A DNA stretch of 64,000 nt, from positions 1,813,501 through 1,877,500 of the forward strand of contig JAOTON010000977.1 of assembly GCA_034440635.1 (NCBI GenBank). The letters run 5' to 3'. The position numbers and the translations under genes were made by a program. Position 1 is the stretch's first letter. Each line of letters starts with the position of its first letter. Shown one piece after another: positions 1 through 11,560 of the stretch. The notes beneath the pieces are model-generated. The model searched no databases and was not told where the DNA came from. It saw nothing but the letters and a program-made list of their open reading frames with translations. Source of the stretch: Lepas anatifera (taxonomy: Eukaryota > Arthropoda > Thecostraca > Lepadidae).

Positions 1-1430
1 TCTCTGAGACTGACCCTCATGGAGCCCCCTGAAATAGACTGTCACGGGGCCCTGAGAACCACTTTCTGGGGGCCCCTGGGACGAGCTCGGCCCCCTGAGA
101 CCGACCCTCGGGGCTCCTGAGACCGACTTTCGGGCTCCCCTGAGACTAACTCTCAGGGGCCCCCTGAAATCTACTTTTGGGGGGTCTTGAGACTGACTCT
201 CAGGGTGGGGCCATGAGGCCGACTCGGGACGCCCTGAGAACGAATCTTCAGGGGCTTCTGAGACTGATTCTGGGGCCCCGTGATCAGAGAATCATTTACA
301 GTGGTTCAGATTGGCCCAAGGGGGTCCTCGGACTCCTAGAACCCTTTGGCTACGCCAATGCATCCACACATTCGGGGGCCCGCCGAAATCAGTATTCGGA
401 GGCCCCTGAAATCATTGCTTCCCCCCCCCCCGATAACAATACTCCGGAGCCCCTGGATACTGATGCGCGGGGCTCCTAAGACCAAGCTCGGGGTTCCACT
501 TAGATCATGTTCGGGAGCACCCTTAGGCCCATGCTTGCGCTTTTCTCAGAAGTAACTCGACACCGATGTTCGGGGGCACCCCAGATCAACATTCGGAGCC
601 CCCCTCCCCGCGAGACTAATTCTCGGTACTCTGGAGCCCCTCGATACCAATGCTCGGGGGCTCTGAGCCCAAGCCCGGGCCCCCTGAGACCAAACTCTGG
701 ATCCCATGGGGCCAATTCTCGTGCCTCGTTCATAAGTCCCCTCGATATCGATGGTTGGGGGGGCACCCTGAGATCAATATTGCCCCCCCCATTTCCTGAG
801 ATCAATGTTCGCTGCTCCGTAGCCATCGATACCAATGCTCGGGGGATCCCTGAGACCAGTTCTGGGGCCCCCTGAGACCAAGATCGAAAGGCCCGTGAGA
901 CAAAGCTCGGGGCCCCCTGAGACCAAGCTCAGAAGGCCCGTGAGATCAAGCTCTCGGAGCCCCTGAGACCAAGCTCGGGCCCTCTGATGCCAAGCTTGGG
1001 GGCCCCTGAGACCAAGCTCGGGCCCCTGAGAACAGGCTTGGGGGGCCTGCGACCAAGCTCGAGGAGCCCCCTGAGACCAAGTTCGAAAAGCCCGTGAGAC
1101 TTAAGCTCGGGGACCACTGGGCCCAAGCACGGGGGCCCTTGAGACCGAGCTCAGGGGCCCCTGAGACCAATGTTCGGTACTCTGGAGCCCTCAATACCGA
1201 TGATCGGGGCCCCTTGATACCAACCTCGGAAGGTCCGTGAGACCAACTTGGGGGCCCCTGAGACCAAGATCGAAAGGCCCGTGAGACTAAAGCTCGGGTG
1301 CCCCTGAAACCAAGCTCGGGGCCCCTGAGACCGAGCTAGGGGGCGCTCGAGATAAATGTTTGGTTCCCTGGAGTCTCGATACCGATGATCAGGGGCCCCC
1401 TGAGACAAGTTCGGGGGTTCCCTGAGACCA
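1..1430 (+). repeat. GC-rich degenerate minisatellite, hAT-associated family
   Basis: The stretch is built from diverged copies of a unit near GGCCCCTGAGACCAAGCTC, about 20-22 bases apart. It can be followed side by side with 33205-34850, including a shared internal block (about 298-360 here, 33510-33570 there) that reads like the end of a hAT element (GGCTACGCCAATG). It is therefore inferred to be another, incomplete copy of the element at 31823-34910, entering from beyond the left edge. Short open frames on both strands here are by-products of the stop-poor repeat unit, not genes. Confidence 0.8.
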
Positions 1431-1443
1431 ACCAGGGGGGCCT

Positions 1444-1500
1444 CAGTGGCGGCGGATAAAGGGGGGCAGTTGCCCCCCCCAAATTATCAGAGGGGGCCCC
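1444..1500 (+). mobile_element. hAT-like terminal sequence, no partner found
   Basis: CAGTGGCGGCGGATAAAGG followed by GGGGCAGTTGCCCCCC resembles the ends of the hAT MITE at 50842-51229 (CAGTGGCGGATCCAGG plus a GGGGGC tract). No matching opposite end or 8-bp target duplication was found nearby, so this is only a probable element end. Confidence 0.35.
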
Positions 1501-1599
1501 CTGGAAAAATGCGTAATTTTAGCTTGATTCTTATCTGAAAGTTCATGAACGACCTGACTGAGCCCTCAACAGTTTCTCGGTTTGAACAGTGTCCGAGCT

Positions 1600-2176
1600 T
1601 TATCTCAGGGGCCCTGAGCTTGGGCTCGGGGCCCTCTAGCTTGGACTCGGGGACCCTCTAGCTTGGACTTTAGGGCCCCCAAGCTTAGCCTAAAGGGAGC
1701 CCCCCCGAGCTCGGTCTCAGGGGCCCCGAGATTGTCTAAGGGGCTCTGGAGCTTGTCTAAGGGGGCCCCCGAGCTTGGTCTTAGGGGCCATCCAAGCTTA
1801 GTCTCAGGGGGCTTCCGAACGTGACCTCATGGGGTTACGAGATTGGTCTCAGGGCCCCCCAAGATTGGTATAAGGGGGCTTCCCAGATTGGTTTAAGGGG
1901 CCCCCGAGATTGGTCTAAAGGGACCTTTAGCTTGGTTTCAGGGTCTCCAAGCTTGGTTTCAGAGGCCGCCAAGCTTGGTCTCAGGGCCCCCTGAGCTTGG
2001 GCTCGGGGGCATTCGAGCTTGATCTCTAGGAGCCCCCCAAGCTTGGTCTCAGGGGGCCCCGAGCTGTGTCTCAGGGCTCTGAACTTGGTCTCAGGGGGCC
2101 TCCGAGATTGGTCTAAGGGGCTCCCGAGATTGGTCTTCTTGAGCTTGGTTTCAGGGACCTCCAAGCTTTGTTTCAG
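1600..2176 (-). repeat. Same minisatellite in inverted orientation
   Basis: Units read as the reverse complement of the left array (for example GAGCTTGGTCTCAGGGGCC). With 1-1430 this gives a head-to-head pair of arrays separated by about 170 bases of ordinary sequence. Both strands carry long stop-poor frames that are repeat artefacts. Confidence 0.75.
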
Positions 2177-2186
2177 AGGCCCATAT

Positions 2187-2237
2187 CACCATATCACTGA
2201 AAGCCCTAACTCAGTTAGGGCTTTCAGTGATATGGTG
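2187..2237. repeat. Perfect 24-bp hairpin, 3-base loop
   Basis: Arms 2187-2210 and 2214-2237 are exact reverse complements around the loop TCA. It sits just past the inverted minisatellite array. It may be the tip of a foldback element; a small-RNA hairpin is possible but unsupported. Confidence 0.9.
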
Positions 2238-3347
2238 AGCCAACGTGCAGCATAGTTTTATCTGTGACATACTCTGCCTGATGACCCGGCGAGCGTTGTT
2301 CAAACTCGGCCATGGGACTGAGCACAACACCCCACGATCCCTTCACCCAGTGTCACCGGGTACTGCACGGAAGTAGGCTTGGAAGTGACCATGATGCGAG
2401 CACATTTCCATTGCGGTCACGGGAGCATGATATGAATAATACAAAAGGGAAGTCACCAGTCCTAAGGAGGACATCATTCTAAGGAGAAGCCCAGTGCAGT
2501 GGTGAGATTTCCTTCACGAGGGGTGGAAAATGGAGTGTCGATATGTTTTTAAGTTTAGTGTGCTGAGCTGAACTACTTTTGGCACTCTAGCACATACCAT
2601 ACTTTAACAACGGATTAAACGGGATGAATGACATGAATCAGATTTAAGGAAAAGTATAGTCATCCAATCACATTTAATTTGTAAAAAGGGAGTGTTACGA
2701 GACGATACCAATCTTTTTTTGGCACGAACGCATTTTAGCGTCCACCGTGTGCCCATTGATTTATTATTTTCGGGAGTAAAGAATGGTTTGCTAGCACCGC
2801 GATACCTGATATGAAATATGTAACATGTCAGAAGACGCAAAAGAAGCGAGTCGAAAACGAAAAATAAGCATGAAGAAAAAATACGATGACGAGGAAGCAA
2901 AATGCTCCTGCTAACTATCTCACTGAATTGCGTACCCGTCCTCAAGAGTGTGGCCAAGGAAGTTTCGAATGTGTGGCCAGACCCTGCAGCAGAAGCCTGT
3001 CGGGACTAAACCTCCTCAACACTAAAAGTGCTTCTTAACCTCCTCGGTATCGGTAATGCGTTGTATCTTCACCCGGTCAAAGGACGAGGTGTGCAATTTT
3101 CGTCACAGCGAGCAGGGCGGCAGATGCTAAAGGATGTCGAATGCAAAACGTTTCGTCCTGAAATTCTGCATTTTTACCCGTTTTGCACGGGCATTGTTTT
3201 CGCGAATATTTTGGTCAGTTGAAAGTGGAGGTGGCAGGACCCACCTTTCCAGGCTGGGGGTCAGGCTACCTAAGCCCCTGAAGGTAGCGCTTCCAGATAA
3301 GCATTCCTGAAAAAAACGTCCCGACTAGCCTGTCAGAAGTTTTTACG
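2238..3347. other. No gene seen
   Basis: Unique-looking sequence with scattered short frames on both strands, none with recognisable motifs, splice context or family resemblance. Confidence 0.5.
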
Positions 3348-3475
3348 GAGCTTGATAGTTCACGGCTGCTTATTAAATTACTGTTTTTTTAATGGATAGA
3401 CTTCCTGAATATCCATTATCCATTACATATCCATTAAAACATCGATTTAATAAGCAGCCGTGAACTATTGAGCTC
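3348..3475. mobile_element. Foldback MITE, 31-bp arms
   Basis: Arms 3348-3378 and 3445-3475 match as inverted repeats at 29 of 31 positions, 23 of them consecutive (3356-3378 with 3445-3467, starting TAGTTCACGGCTGC). The 66-base centre is itself partly palindromic, with AATGGATA and TATCCATT. No clear target duplication could be separated from the arms. Confidence 0.75.
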
Positions 3476-5225
3476 AGTAAAAAAAAAACTTCTGGACATG
3501 CTAATTAGGAAGTTGTTACCACTTTGTACCGGATTACTACAAATCATGGCAATGTATGCTGATGATTCAGACGATATGCTTTGCAGCTACGGAACCCCAC
3601 AGGTCGGTCAGTATCTGCCGAGATGTGTAAAGCCCTACGTGGTTAGCTGGTTACTGCATGTGAACTGGTTCTAGCATTAAGTTCTTATTAGGAGCTTGTT
3701 GTTGCAGGCAGAATTATCTGTCGCTGCCATCATTGTTATCGCCGAGGCATCCGGTCTGGCGTTCTCGACCCTACTACTTGAGTACCAGACAATGGGCCAG
3801 GCGGTAACAAAGAGAATCAACCTATTCCAATTACTCGACTCCGGCATATTTCTTTTCTTTGCGTGAACAACACTTCAATCTTGATGGATAAGTCAGATGT
3901 GGCAGCCTGTTTGTGCGACTCTAAATGTTCCGTAGAGACTATTGGCGCTGAGGGGAATTGCGGTCAAAGTAAAGCCAACTTCGAATGCGCGTTTGCTACA
4001 ATAAGATGCACAGATACTTCAGAATAATACAATTAGTTCTGCATGACACACTCTCCGCAAGCCAACCAATGTGACCCGCCTGAACCCAAGCCAAAATTTC
4101 AGCCTAAACTCGCCGCGATATAGGAAGATCGTTGATCACTAAATGTGATGTTGACAGGGATGTACATACGTGCCGTACATTTCCACCCAGTCCTTGGCCT
4201 TCCGTCAGAAGTCGCACGAGATAACGTGCAAGGATATACATTGAAGTTTGTCAATCTGTTTTGAAACGAGTCTTCCTTGGAGATAATGTGGCGAAGTGCA
4301 TGCGCTTTTCAGTCACTCAGGAAAAAGCTAGAGCTTTCCGATTGTAGGAGCGACTCGTGGTGAGATTTCAGATAAAGGAACACGTGGCGAGATTTCCGAT
4401 AAAGGAACAGGGTTCGGAATGTCTGTATCGGCGGAGTTGTATTTGTGGCTGGAACTTCCCTAAACACCCTGCCAGGGCTGGTGGCAGGGGCCCATCCGAC
4501 ACCGGAGGTGGGATAAATGCCACGGCCCACGTTCACCAGGGGCACCGAGCTGCCCCAGCGGCCGCGCTGGTGCGTTGTAGCTGGTGCATCGCAGTTGGTC
4601 GCGGTCAGGATGGGAGCCATTGAGGACCGGCCTACGCTTTTTCACACGATATTTCAGGGCAAAACAGAAGATACACAGTAAAAAAGACTCGCAAAGAGAT
4701 TCAAAGGACGACGTAACATTCATCACAAACAGACGCATCTCGTTATTACGCAATTTCAAAACTCTTTTTAATTTTGTATTTGTATTCAAAATTTGTTAGT
4801 TTTTTTATTTTGCAACGCAAGTATTTTCTCTATCTGATTCATTTAGTCTTTTTTATGTACCTATGCTTGGCGTCGTAAACATTGTGCCTAGTTAAAAGTT
4901 GACTATGTATTTTTAGTGCAAATTATTTAAACATTTTGTAATTTCTTCCTTGTGGTTAGACTAAAATATCACACTATTGACGTTTAATAACAACGGGATA
5001 TTATTCTAATGAGCAAATTTGAGCTTCATGAACTCCCAAATAGTGTTCGTATGAAACACTAAACACTATTCATATTTGGGATAAGTTCATATCCCAAATA
5101 GGCAATAAAATATGAAGTGTTTAAGTGTATCTTCCTACCCTACCTTGAAGCAGTTATTTCCATAAGGGTTGTTCTGGTTTAAACACTTTTGCTACCCAGG
5201 CTAACTTGAGGGGCATACAGAATTT
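3476..5225. other. No gene seen
   Basis: AT-moderate intergenic sequence. Frames at 4309-4620 on both strands overlap each other and have no recognisable domain. Confidence 0.5.
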
Positions 5226-5228
5226 CTA

Positions 5229-5267
<39 letters not shown>
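5226..5267. repeat. (TA)n microsatellite
   Basis: About 42 bases of near-pure TA dinucleotide. Confidence 0.95.
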
Positions 5268-5270
<3 letters not shown>

Positions 5271-8056
5271 ACATATATACCTATATATCGCATGTAATCC
5301 TTCATCTTTTATCTGTTGGCAGAGCACAGCTTTTGCGTCTTTGGATGGCCTGCCCCTCCATATAAACGCCATGATCCAGCGTGCGCTGTATAATGCAAAT
5401 CCCAGGCTCGTGAAACCCAGCTTATATACAATAGAGGTACCAGGAAGGATTTTGGCGGGGGACGGAGGAGGGGTCAAGAGTCTGAATCTTGCTGAATAAA
5501 TGAGCCAGTAGAGCGTGAAATGACTTCGCAAGAAAGTAGAGACACGGAATAAGTACATCAAGATTGTGGCCGCAAAATAAAGAATAACATAAAAATGACA
5601 CGTGAACTCGAAAAGGAAAATGTTAGTTTTAGCTATGCGTATATAGAGTCCGCGACCTCGGACTCTGCACCTACTAGTCCTTAGATATGGCAGTTAGATA
5701 GCATAATCCGCTTTAAGGACAATGGCCAGGCTTGAAAGCAAGGCCAAGAAGTACGCAGACAACGGCTAATAGCATAACAGAGATCCCCGTGTAATCACCA
5801 TAAAATCCAACACTTCCGTGGTTACTGTTGTTAAAAAATGTGTTGAACCACGAAGATGTTACAAGATTTTGCATAGCTTATTATAATACTGTATAATTGG
5901 CAAACTTGGGTTTAAAAATTATGAAAATGAAACCAGCTCAAGGTGATAGACTCTGCAGTGCTGGAGCGAGGAAAATGGTTACATGATGATAGGCAGATTT
6001 TTTCTACCCGTTTGGTGTAAAACATAGGAAATTTATTTAAATAGTTCTTGTCGGAAACATTGCTTGTTCAGAATCTTGACCGGTTTTTTCAATAACACAA
6101 AATAGTATTGGGTTAAAAATTGGTCAGAGCCTATTGTTGCGAAAAAAGTGTCAAGATTCGGAAGAAGGGATTCTGATTCTGCTGGAATACAAATTCGATG
6201 TTTTTACTTAATTACCCATCTTAGATTCGAGGAAGCAGGCCAATTAACAGCTTATGGTTCGACTTCAAGGTGGTTAAGGTCTGGGAAGTTCTTGAGATCA
6301 AGCATGATTTTGCAATGAATGAAACAAGCATGAGTACACTGGAGACAGCTAGGGAGTAACTTTGTAAAATATTTTGGGCAAGTGAAACAGTTTAGATTAG
6401 AAAACCAGCAAACTACTTTGCACCAATGCCATCATAGTACCAGTCTCCTCTTTAAGGCAAAATTTTACCCCTTCAAAAGTTGTTAAACGGCTTAAAAATC
6501 GAACGCCTGGCGAACATTCTCACGTGAGAATATTCGCGCTTAATCGAAGCGTGCGCTGGCGCCATAGCGTCGAGGCCAATCGGAGCAGTAAAGGTATCTT
6601 GAGTCGGAGCGCTTAGAAATTACATCTTAGACATGCTAACTCCACGTGCATAATTATCGATATCAGCACTGTGTTAGCTGACAGACACACGAACTTTTAC
6701 AAAACAAAGTTAAGATAAAAGTACAGACCCTTAAGAGCATTTGTTGCGGTTTTAATACTGCGAAAATTTTGGCATAGACGTTATGTGCGCAAACATTGAC
6801 CGCACACGGTGAAAACAAGAAGCAACATGTGTCTCAAGCGTTGTTGTAGTTTCGTGTTTCGGTCAAAATATGTTTAAACAATAATAATAAACATATAGAA
6901 AATGGAATATGAGAGCAGCCCTGTCTTTAGACAGCAATCGGTTTTGATTTGGAAGCGAGGACTTCTGAACGCCCAATTTAGATTCAGAAAATCAGAAGTG
7001 TAGGAATCTGAAGTGCAAGCTCACTGGCGTATCGGTCGTTGTGCAGTTTCACCTAACCCTCTCCACTTTTCTTTTCTTACCAAGCCACTGTGATACGGTG
7101 GCGGCTGTTGTGTAAAACACAAATCACACCCTACTCAGATGCCCGGATGTAATGCGCCACCATTGAAGGCCCCAAAACTCGCCCTGCGTGCGTCACCACA
7201 TCTTACCTGCCGGCAACCAGCCGGCTAGCGCGGCGGCGGGGACCGAGATTGCGCACTGGAAAGGCATAGAGATTCCACAGAGGACCATCATCCGATTTTA
7301 GAACGCTTAACAGTGGCGGCGCTTCCATAGAGGCACATTAGGCACTGTCTAGCCACTTTTAACTGTCGAAGTTGGAATGTATGTTGTGAGGAATACATCT
7401 ACTTTGGCTCGATGTTAAAGTTACAGAGAATATTCCTTTTTCGGAGCACTGGGTCAAAGAGCCGATTATTTGCATCTCTGACAATCCACGCTCGCAGCTC
7501 TTACCGTCAGCAAATGTGAGATTAGGCATTTCGCGATTTCGCTGAATCTGCCTCACCCCGTGGGAAATCTACCAAGTGCCTTCTGATTGGCATCTCTAAT
7601 ACCTCATTCATTCAGAGGCGAGTACTGTCTCGTTAAATCAGCAAACTAGGCATGCCTAGCACATGCGATGCCGCGTCTTAGGACCTTGATTACAGCGGAT
7701 TCGTTTATTGACATTCTTGTATTCGCGGATTTCTAGCCTTCTCTAGTGCGGGACAGTTTTTTGGCAACTATTAGCAAGATATTTAATTTATGCAACCCTT
7801 AGGAGGGACGTGAGTCATGGCACAAAATCTGGTGGATGAAATTAAAAAAATCCGTTGACAAATCAATCGTAATGCGAGAAATTAGACGTTATAAAAAATG
7901 AAGTGCCAAAGCCATCTTCGAAATGGGAAGCTCTCGTGAGTACCTTGCCCTTCCCGGCTTACTTACTTGCCTACCTACCTATCCTTCTTGAATCTTGCTT
8001 ACCTTGTACCTTCATATGCTGCCGCATAACCGTTTCCACGATACACCGTCAAATGT
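5268..8056. other. No gene seen
   Basis: About 2.8 kb with no frame over 70 codons that resembles a known protein, and no repeat family found elsewhere in the window. Confidence 0.5.

Positions 8057-8087
<31 letters not shown>
8057..8087. repeat. (TA)n microsatellite followed by a T run
   Basis: About 30 bases of TA dinucleotide running into TTTTTTTT. Confidence 0.9.
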
Positions 8088-8449
8088 TTTTTTTAATTTG
8101 CATATAATTAACCATTTAAACATAATTATTCTTTTTGCTTATCGACCTGAGCTTGCCCCCTCTCCAGCTGACCTGCTGGGTCCGCCCCTGTCCATTATCA
8201 GGTAAAAAGCCTGGGCGACGTACTTACCTCTAAGCCAATCGTGCCTAGGCTGTCATAATGTTCAAGCGCCGCCACTGAAGGTTAAGCCGTTCCACGTAAC
8301 AAACTCAAGAGAATGTGGCTTGCGTTACATTCTACTTGTGTTACATAATATTGAGAGCAAAGGAAAATATACTGCCAGACAAAAAAGCGACAAAACCAAT
8401 TCACAAGTCCAGAAAAAACACAAATATTTCATCACCTATTTTTCCGAGG

Positions 8450-9708
8450 TGGCCAGAGAACCGCTCATAGCCGAAACACGATACTAGACCACATTTGAGG
8501 ACTTAACGACGCGTCGATTGGTGAAAGAATTTGGAAAATCAGTCGACAATTTTTTATTGATAGGCTTTCGAAGTCAGACCTGCATTTTGATATCGCCACA
8601 ATCGCGTGGTCGGACCAGTTCACTTGCATTTGGAGACCGAGTGGTGACGTCATAACGCCATATAACCGGGACAACAGACAAATACTTTATTCAGAGTCTC
8701 CACATGTGGCAGTTGTGGCTATTACGACTCCACGTCGATTACATGACTATGGGAGGAGCACGCACACACTGTTAAAACGACGCAAGTCGGGCTAAAATAC
8801 AGCCATACACCAAAACACAAACGCCGCACAACACCGCTCACTCAGCGCATGCCTTAATCCCGGGCCGTGATTATGTAATTTTTGAGAGCACCACAAAATG
8901 TTGGAATGGGTAATCTCCTCATCTCCACAGGTAGCTCATTTTAGAGGGAGGCACCCGTGAGCAGAGTCTGCGCTGGCCCATGTTTGTATAACGTGAACGT
9001 GGGACGCATATGTTGCCGTCCTGTCGTGTGCTGCATTCCCGGACAGAGCGAACATGGAACAGGGATGATAAGTCAAGGTCACTTCACATTAAGGTCAAGG
9101 TCAAAGGTCACATGTCAGGGTCATATCAGCACTTTCAAGGTCATTGACCCCAATGCTTCCGGTCAAATGGCGTTACCCGATCTAAAGTTTATTATGCTAT
9201 GACGTCATAGTTAGGTACCTCAATGTAAAGTTCAAGGTCAACGTTCAAGGTCAAATGCCATTGAGAAAGGCCAATCCTTATTTATCGCCAAACAGTGGCT
9301 ATAGTGTTAGTCAAAGTGTACATTATCGGTAGTATACCATACTGTGACCTCATCGGTCAATGACCTTGAATGACCTTGACCCAAAAATTGTCGAAAAGCT
9401 TCTTTACGACCTTTTCTCTATGACCTGGTCCGTCTTTAGCTTATTCCCGTCTTTTTCGCATAATCACGGCATTTCCCAATAGATTCCCAGCAACGCCAAG
9501 ACTTGACCTTCATGACCTCGTTTGACTTTGAAGATATTGAACTAGATCAATGAACATGGGTCATGATGTAGATAACCACACCTCCCATGCACCCTCCAAA
9601 CGGAGTTTTTCTACGCCTCTTAGTTTCGGAGATCTTGGAGGGGAGCTACTAGGCCCCCTCCATTGCGCGTTAGTGCCAGACCCCTCTCCAGTGCGGGTAT
9701 GAGGGGAA
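8450..9708 (-). repeat. R1 repeat, left (minus) half
   Basis: Its reverse complement follows 38935-39780 closely, through the blocks GCAGGTCTGACTT, GACATATCAT, GCATAATA(T/C)ACGTCAGACCGG, TGACCTTGACCTTCA and CCGCACTGGAGAGG. About 8690-9055 has no counterpart and looks like a later insertion. The repeat is crowded with AGGTCA hexamers, including three in a row at 9092-9110. No transposase or RT frame is visible, and the class of the repeat is unknown. Confidence 0.75.
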
Positions 9709-10030
9709 ATATAAAAAATCTCAAGACGGCCGGGTCGGCGACCTCAGCAGGATGTCATGCTATAGACCCCAGCTGTGACCGACTGGGGGGAGGTGTTGGA
9801 TTCGAATTTAGCAGCTGACTCCAGTCTTCCGGAGTCAGCCGACTCCAGTCTTCGGAGTCAGCTGACTCCGGTCTTCCGGAGTCAGCTGACAGAGGTCACG
9901 GCCAGGAGGAAGCCAGCTGTTGGCCGGGCGTTGTTGTGTTGTGAGTCTAATACTGAGCGGACGTGTCCGAGTGGGTGTGCATGAACAGACTGTTAGTAAG
10001 ACGACCTGTGCGTCTTTCTTGTGAGGGACG
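9709..10030. repeat. R1 palindrome centre with GACTCC/GGAGTC repeats
   Basis: This lies between the two inverted R1 arms. At about 9818-9892 there are three tandem copies of a motif containing GACTCC(A/G)GTCTTCCGGAGTCAG, each itself an inverted repeat. No coding evidence. Confidence 0.6.
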
Positions 10031-10414
10031 TTTGCGACTATTAACAACCGCACTGGAGAGGGGTCTGACACTTATACGCACTGCAGAGGGGGGCCTGGTA
10101 GCCCCCCTTCCCGAGATTTTAAAAACTACGAGGCTTAGATAAACGCCGGTTGATGGGTGGGTGGGACTATAGTGATCTACATCATACTATTTTCTATTTA
10201 CCTAAATCAATATATTCAAAGTCAAACGAGGTCATAAAGGTTAAAACTTGGCTGTGCTTTGGGGCTATCAGGTAATGTCATAATTATGCGGAAAAATGTC
10301 GGGAATATGCTAAAGACGGACCAGGGTTATGAGGGTAGGTCATAAAGTATATTTCCCAAAATCTTGGTGTCAAGGTCATTTAAGGTCATTGACCTATGAC
10401 GTCCCAATATGGTA
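10031..10414 (+). repeat. R1 repeat, right (plus) half, first part
   Basis: It matches 38940-39297 in the same orientation, from CCGCACTGGAGAGG through GTGATCTACATCATA and GGTCAAACGAGGTCATAAAGG-like sequence to CAATATGGTA. The match breaks exactly where the MITE at 10415 begins and resumes at about 11257. Confidence 0.8.
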
Positions 10415-11256
10415 TAGGGTAAGGGCGGGTAAGAGTACGCAGGAGATAAGAGTACGCAGCAGCTGTTTTGGTTACTTAGCAACCACTGAGATGGTGGATA
10501 CCCTGGTATAAAAAAGCAGGGTCAGTGCCTAGGCTGCACACCAAAATTCAACGTGCTCCTGTTCTTTTCGCGGGAGTACAGAGCAAAATAAATTTTTGGG
10601 CACCCTTGAAGTAATATTTCTTGACTGGGTAAACTTGTAGACCATGCTTCTATTATGAAAAGTATTGTATTGCGGTCTGTCATTAGTAAGAAGGCTGAGC
10701 TAGGAGTGTGCTCCAGGACCGGCGCTCACGCTAAAATGCCTGCCAACATGTTTATGAAGACTTTCTTCCCAAGGGAGCATGTCCGGCAAGAGTACGCAGT
10801 AGACCATTGGGCAAGAGTGCGCATGCTTAAGAGATAGGAAAATTTAATTTTCACTCGGACCAGAGTCCGTAACTCATATTTGGAAAGCCAAACGTTGCAA
10901 CATAGTTCTTGTATATTCAGAACGATATAAAATCATGCAATCGCCTAGTTTGGCGACAAAAAAAACTTCGCGACATGGCCTATGCACCTAAAGCACAGCG
11001 GGGTATCAATGCGTACTCCAGCTTCCTTTCTTGCGTACTCTTACCGACCCATTCCGGCAAGAGTACGTACGTGACATTTTATTTTGGATGGGCTTGTGGT
11101 AAGTTCCTTTCAGAGACATTCAGTTGAAACATGAACCATACATTGACAATTCCTCAGGCTAAACAACCACATAAAAATTTTAGCTGTTAGACTTACAGGA
11201 GAAAAGTGAAAGCCCGTAGAAAGTTGAGTGCGTACTCTTGCACGGACTTCCCCTAC
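10415..11256. mobile_element. TA-flanked MITE with AAGAGTACGCA repeats, inside R1
   Basis: Left end GGGTAAGGGCGGGTAAGAG and the reverse complement of the right end (GGGGAAGTCCGTGCAAGAG) are imperfect terminal inverted repeats, and TA dinucleotides flank both ends. The motif AAGAGTACGCA or its complement recurs about eight times, clustered at both ends and at about 10790-10825 and 11010-11070. Comparison with the uninterrupted R1 copy at 39290-39310 (ATATGGTACACTCCCTATAG) places this insertion precisely. A TA duplication suggests a Tc1/mariner-type mobiliser, by inference only. No transposase is present. Confidence 0.65.
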
Positions 11257-11560
11257 TCTCTATAATGTACACTCAAATTAGTTGGAACTATAGCAGCTTT
11301 TGGGCAGGATTTGCCTTCATATTTACCAATGAGGTTTGACCTTGAACTTGGCCTTTATTGCGTTATCTTAAATATGACGTCATAGCATAATACACGTCAG
11401 ACCGGGCAATGTCGTTTGACCGGAAGCACTGGGTCCAATGGCCTTTAAAGTGCCGGTATGACCTTTACCTGTGACCTTGACCTTCATGTGAGGTGATCTT
11501 GACATATCATCCCGTTTATACGGCGTTATGACGTCACCATTTGGTCTCGAATGCAGGCGC
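11257..11560 (+). repeat. R1 repeat, right half, continued
   Basis: It resumes the match to 39298-39600 (TATGACGTCATAGCATAATACACGTC-type block, ACCTTGACCTTCA, GACATATCAT, GTGACGTC). AGGTCA-type motifs here are on the opposite strand to those at 9060-9260, as expected for an inverted pair. Confidence 0.75.

Noticed and set aside
5235..5561. 108-codon minus-strand frame ending in YIYIYI
   Set aside because: The C-terminal part is the TA microsatellite and the rest has no motif.
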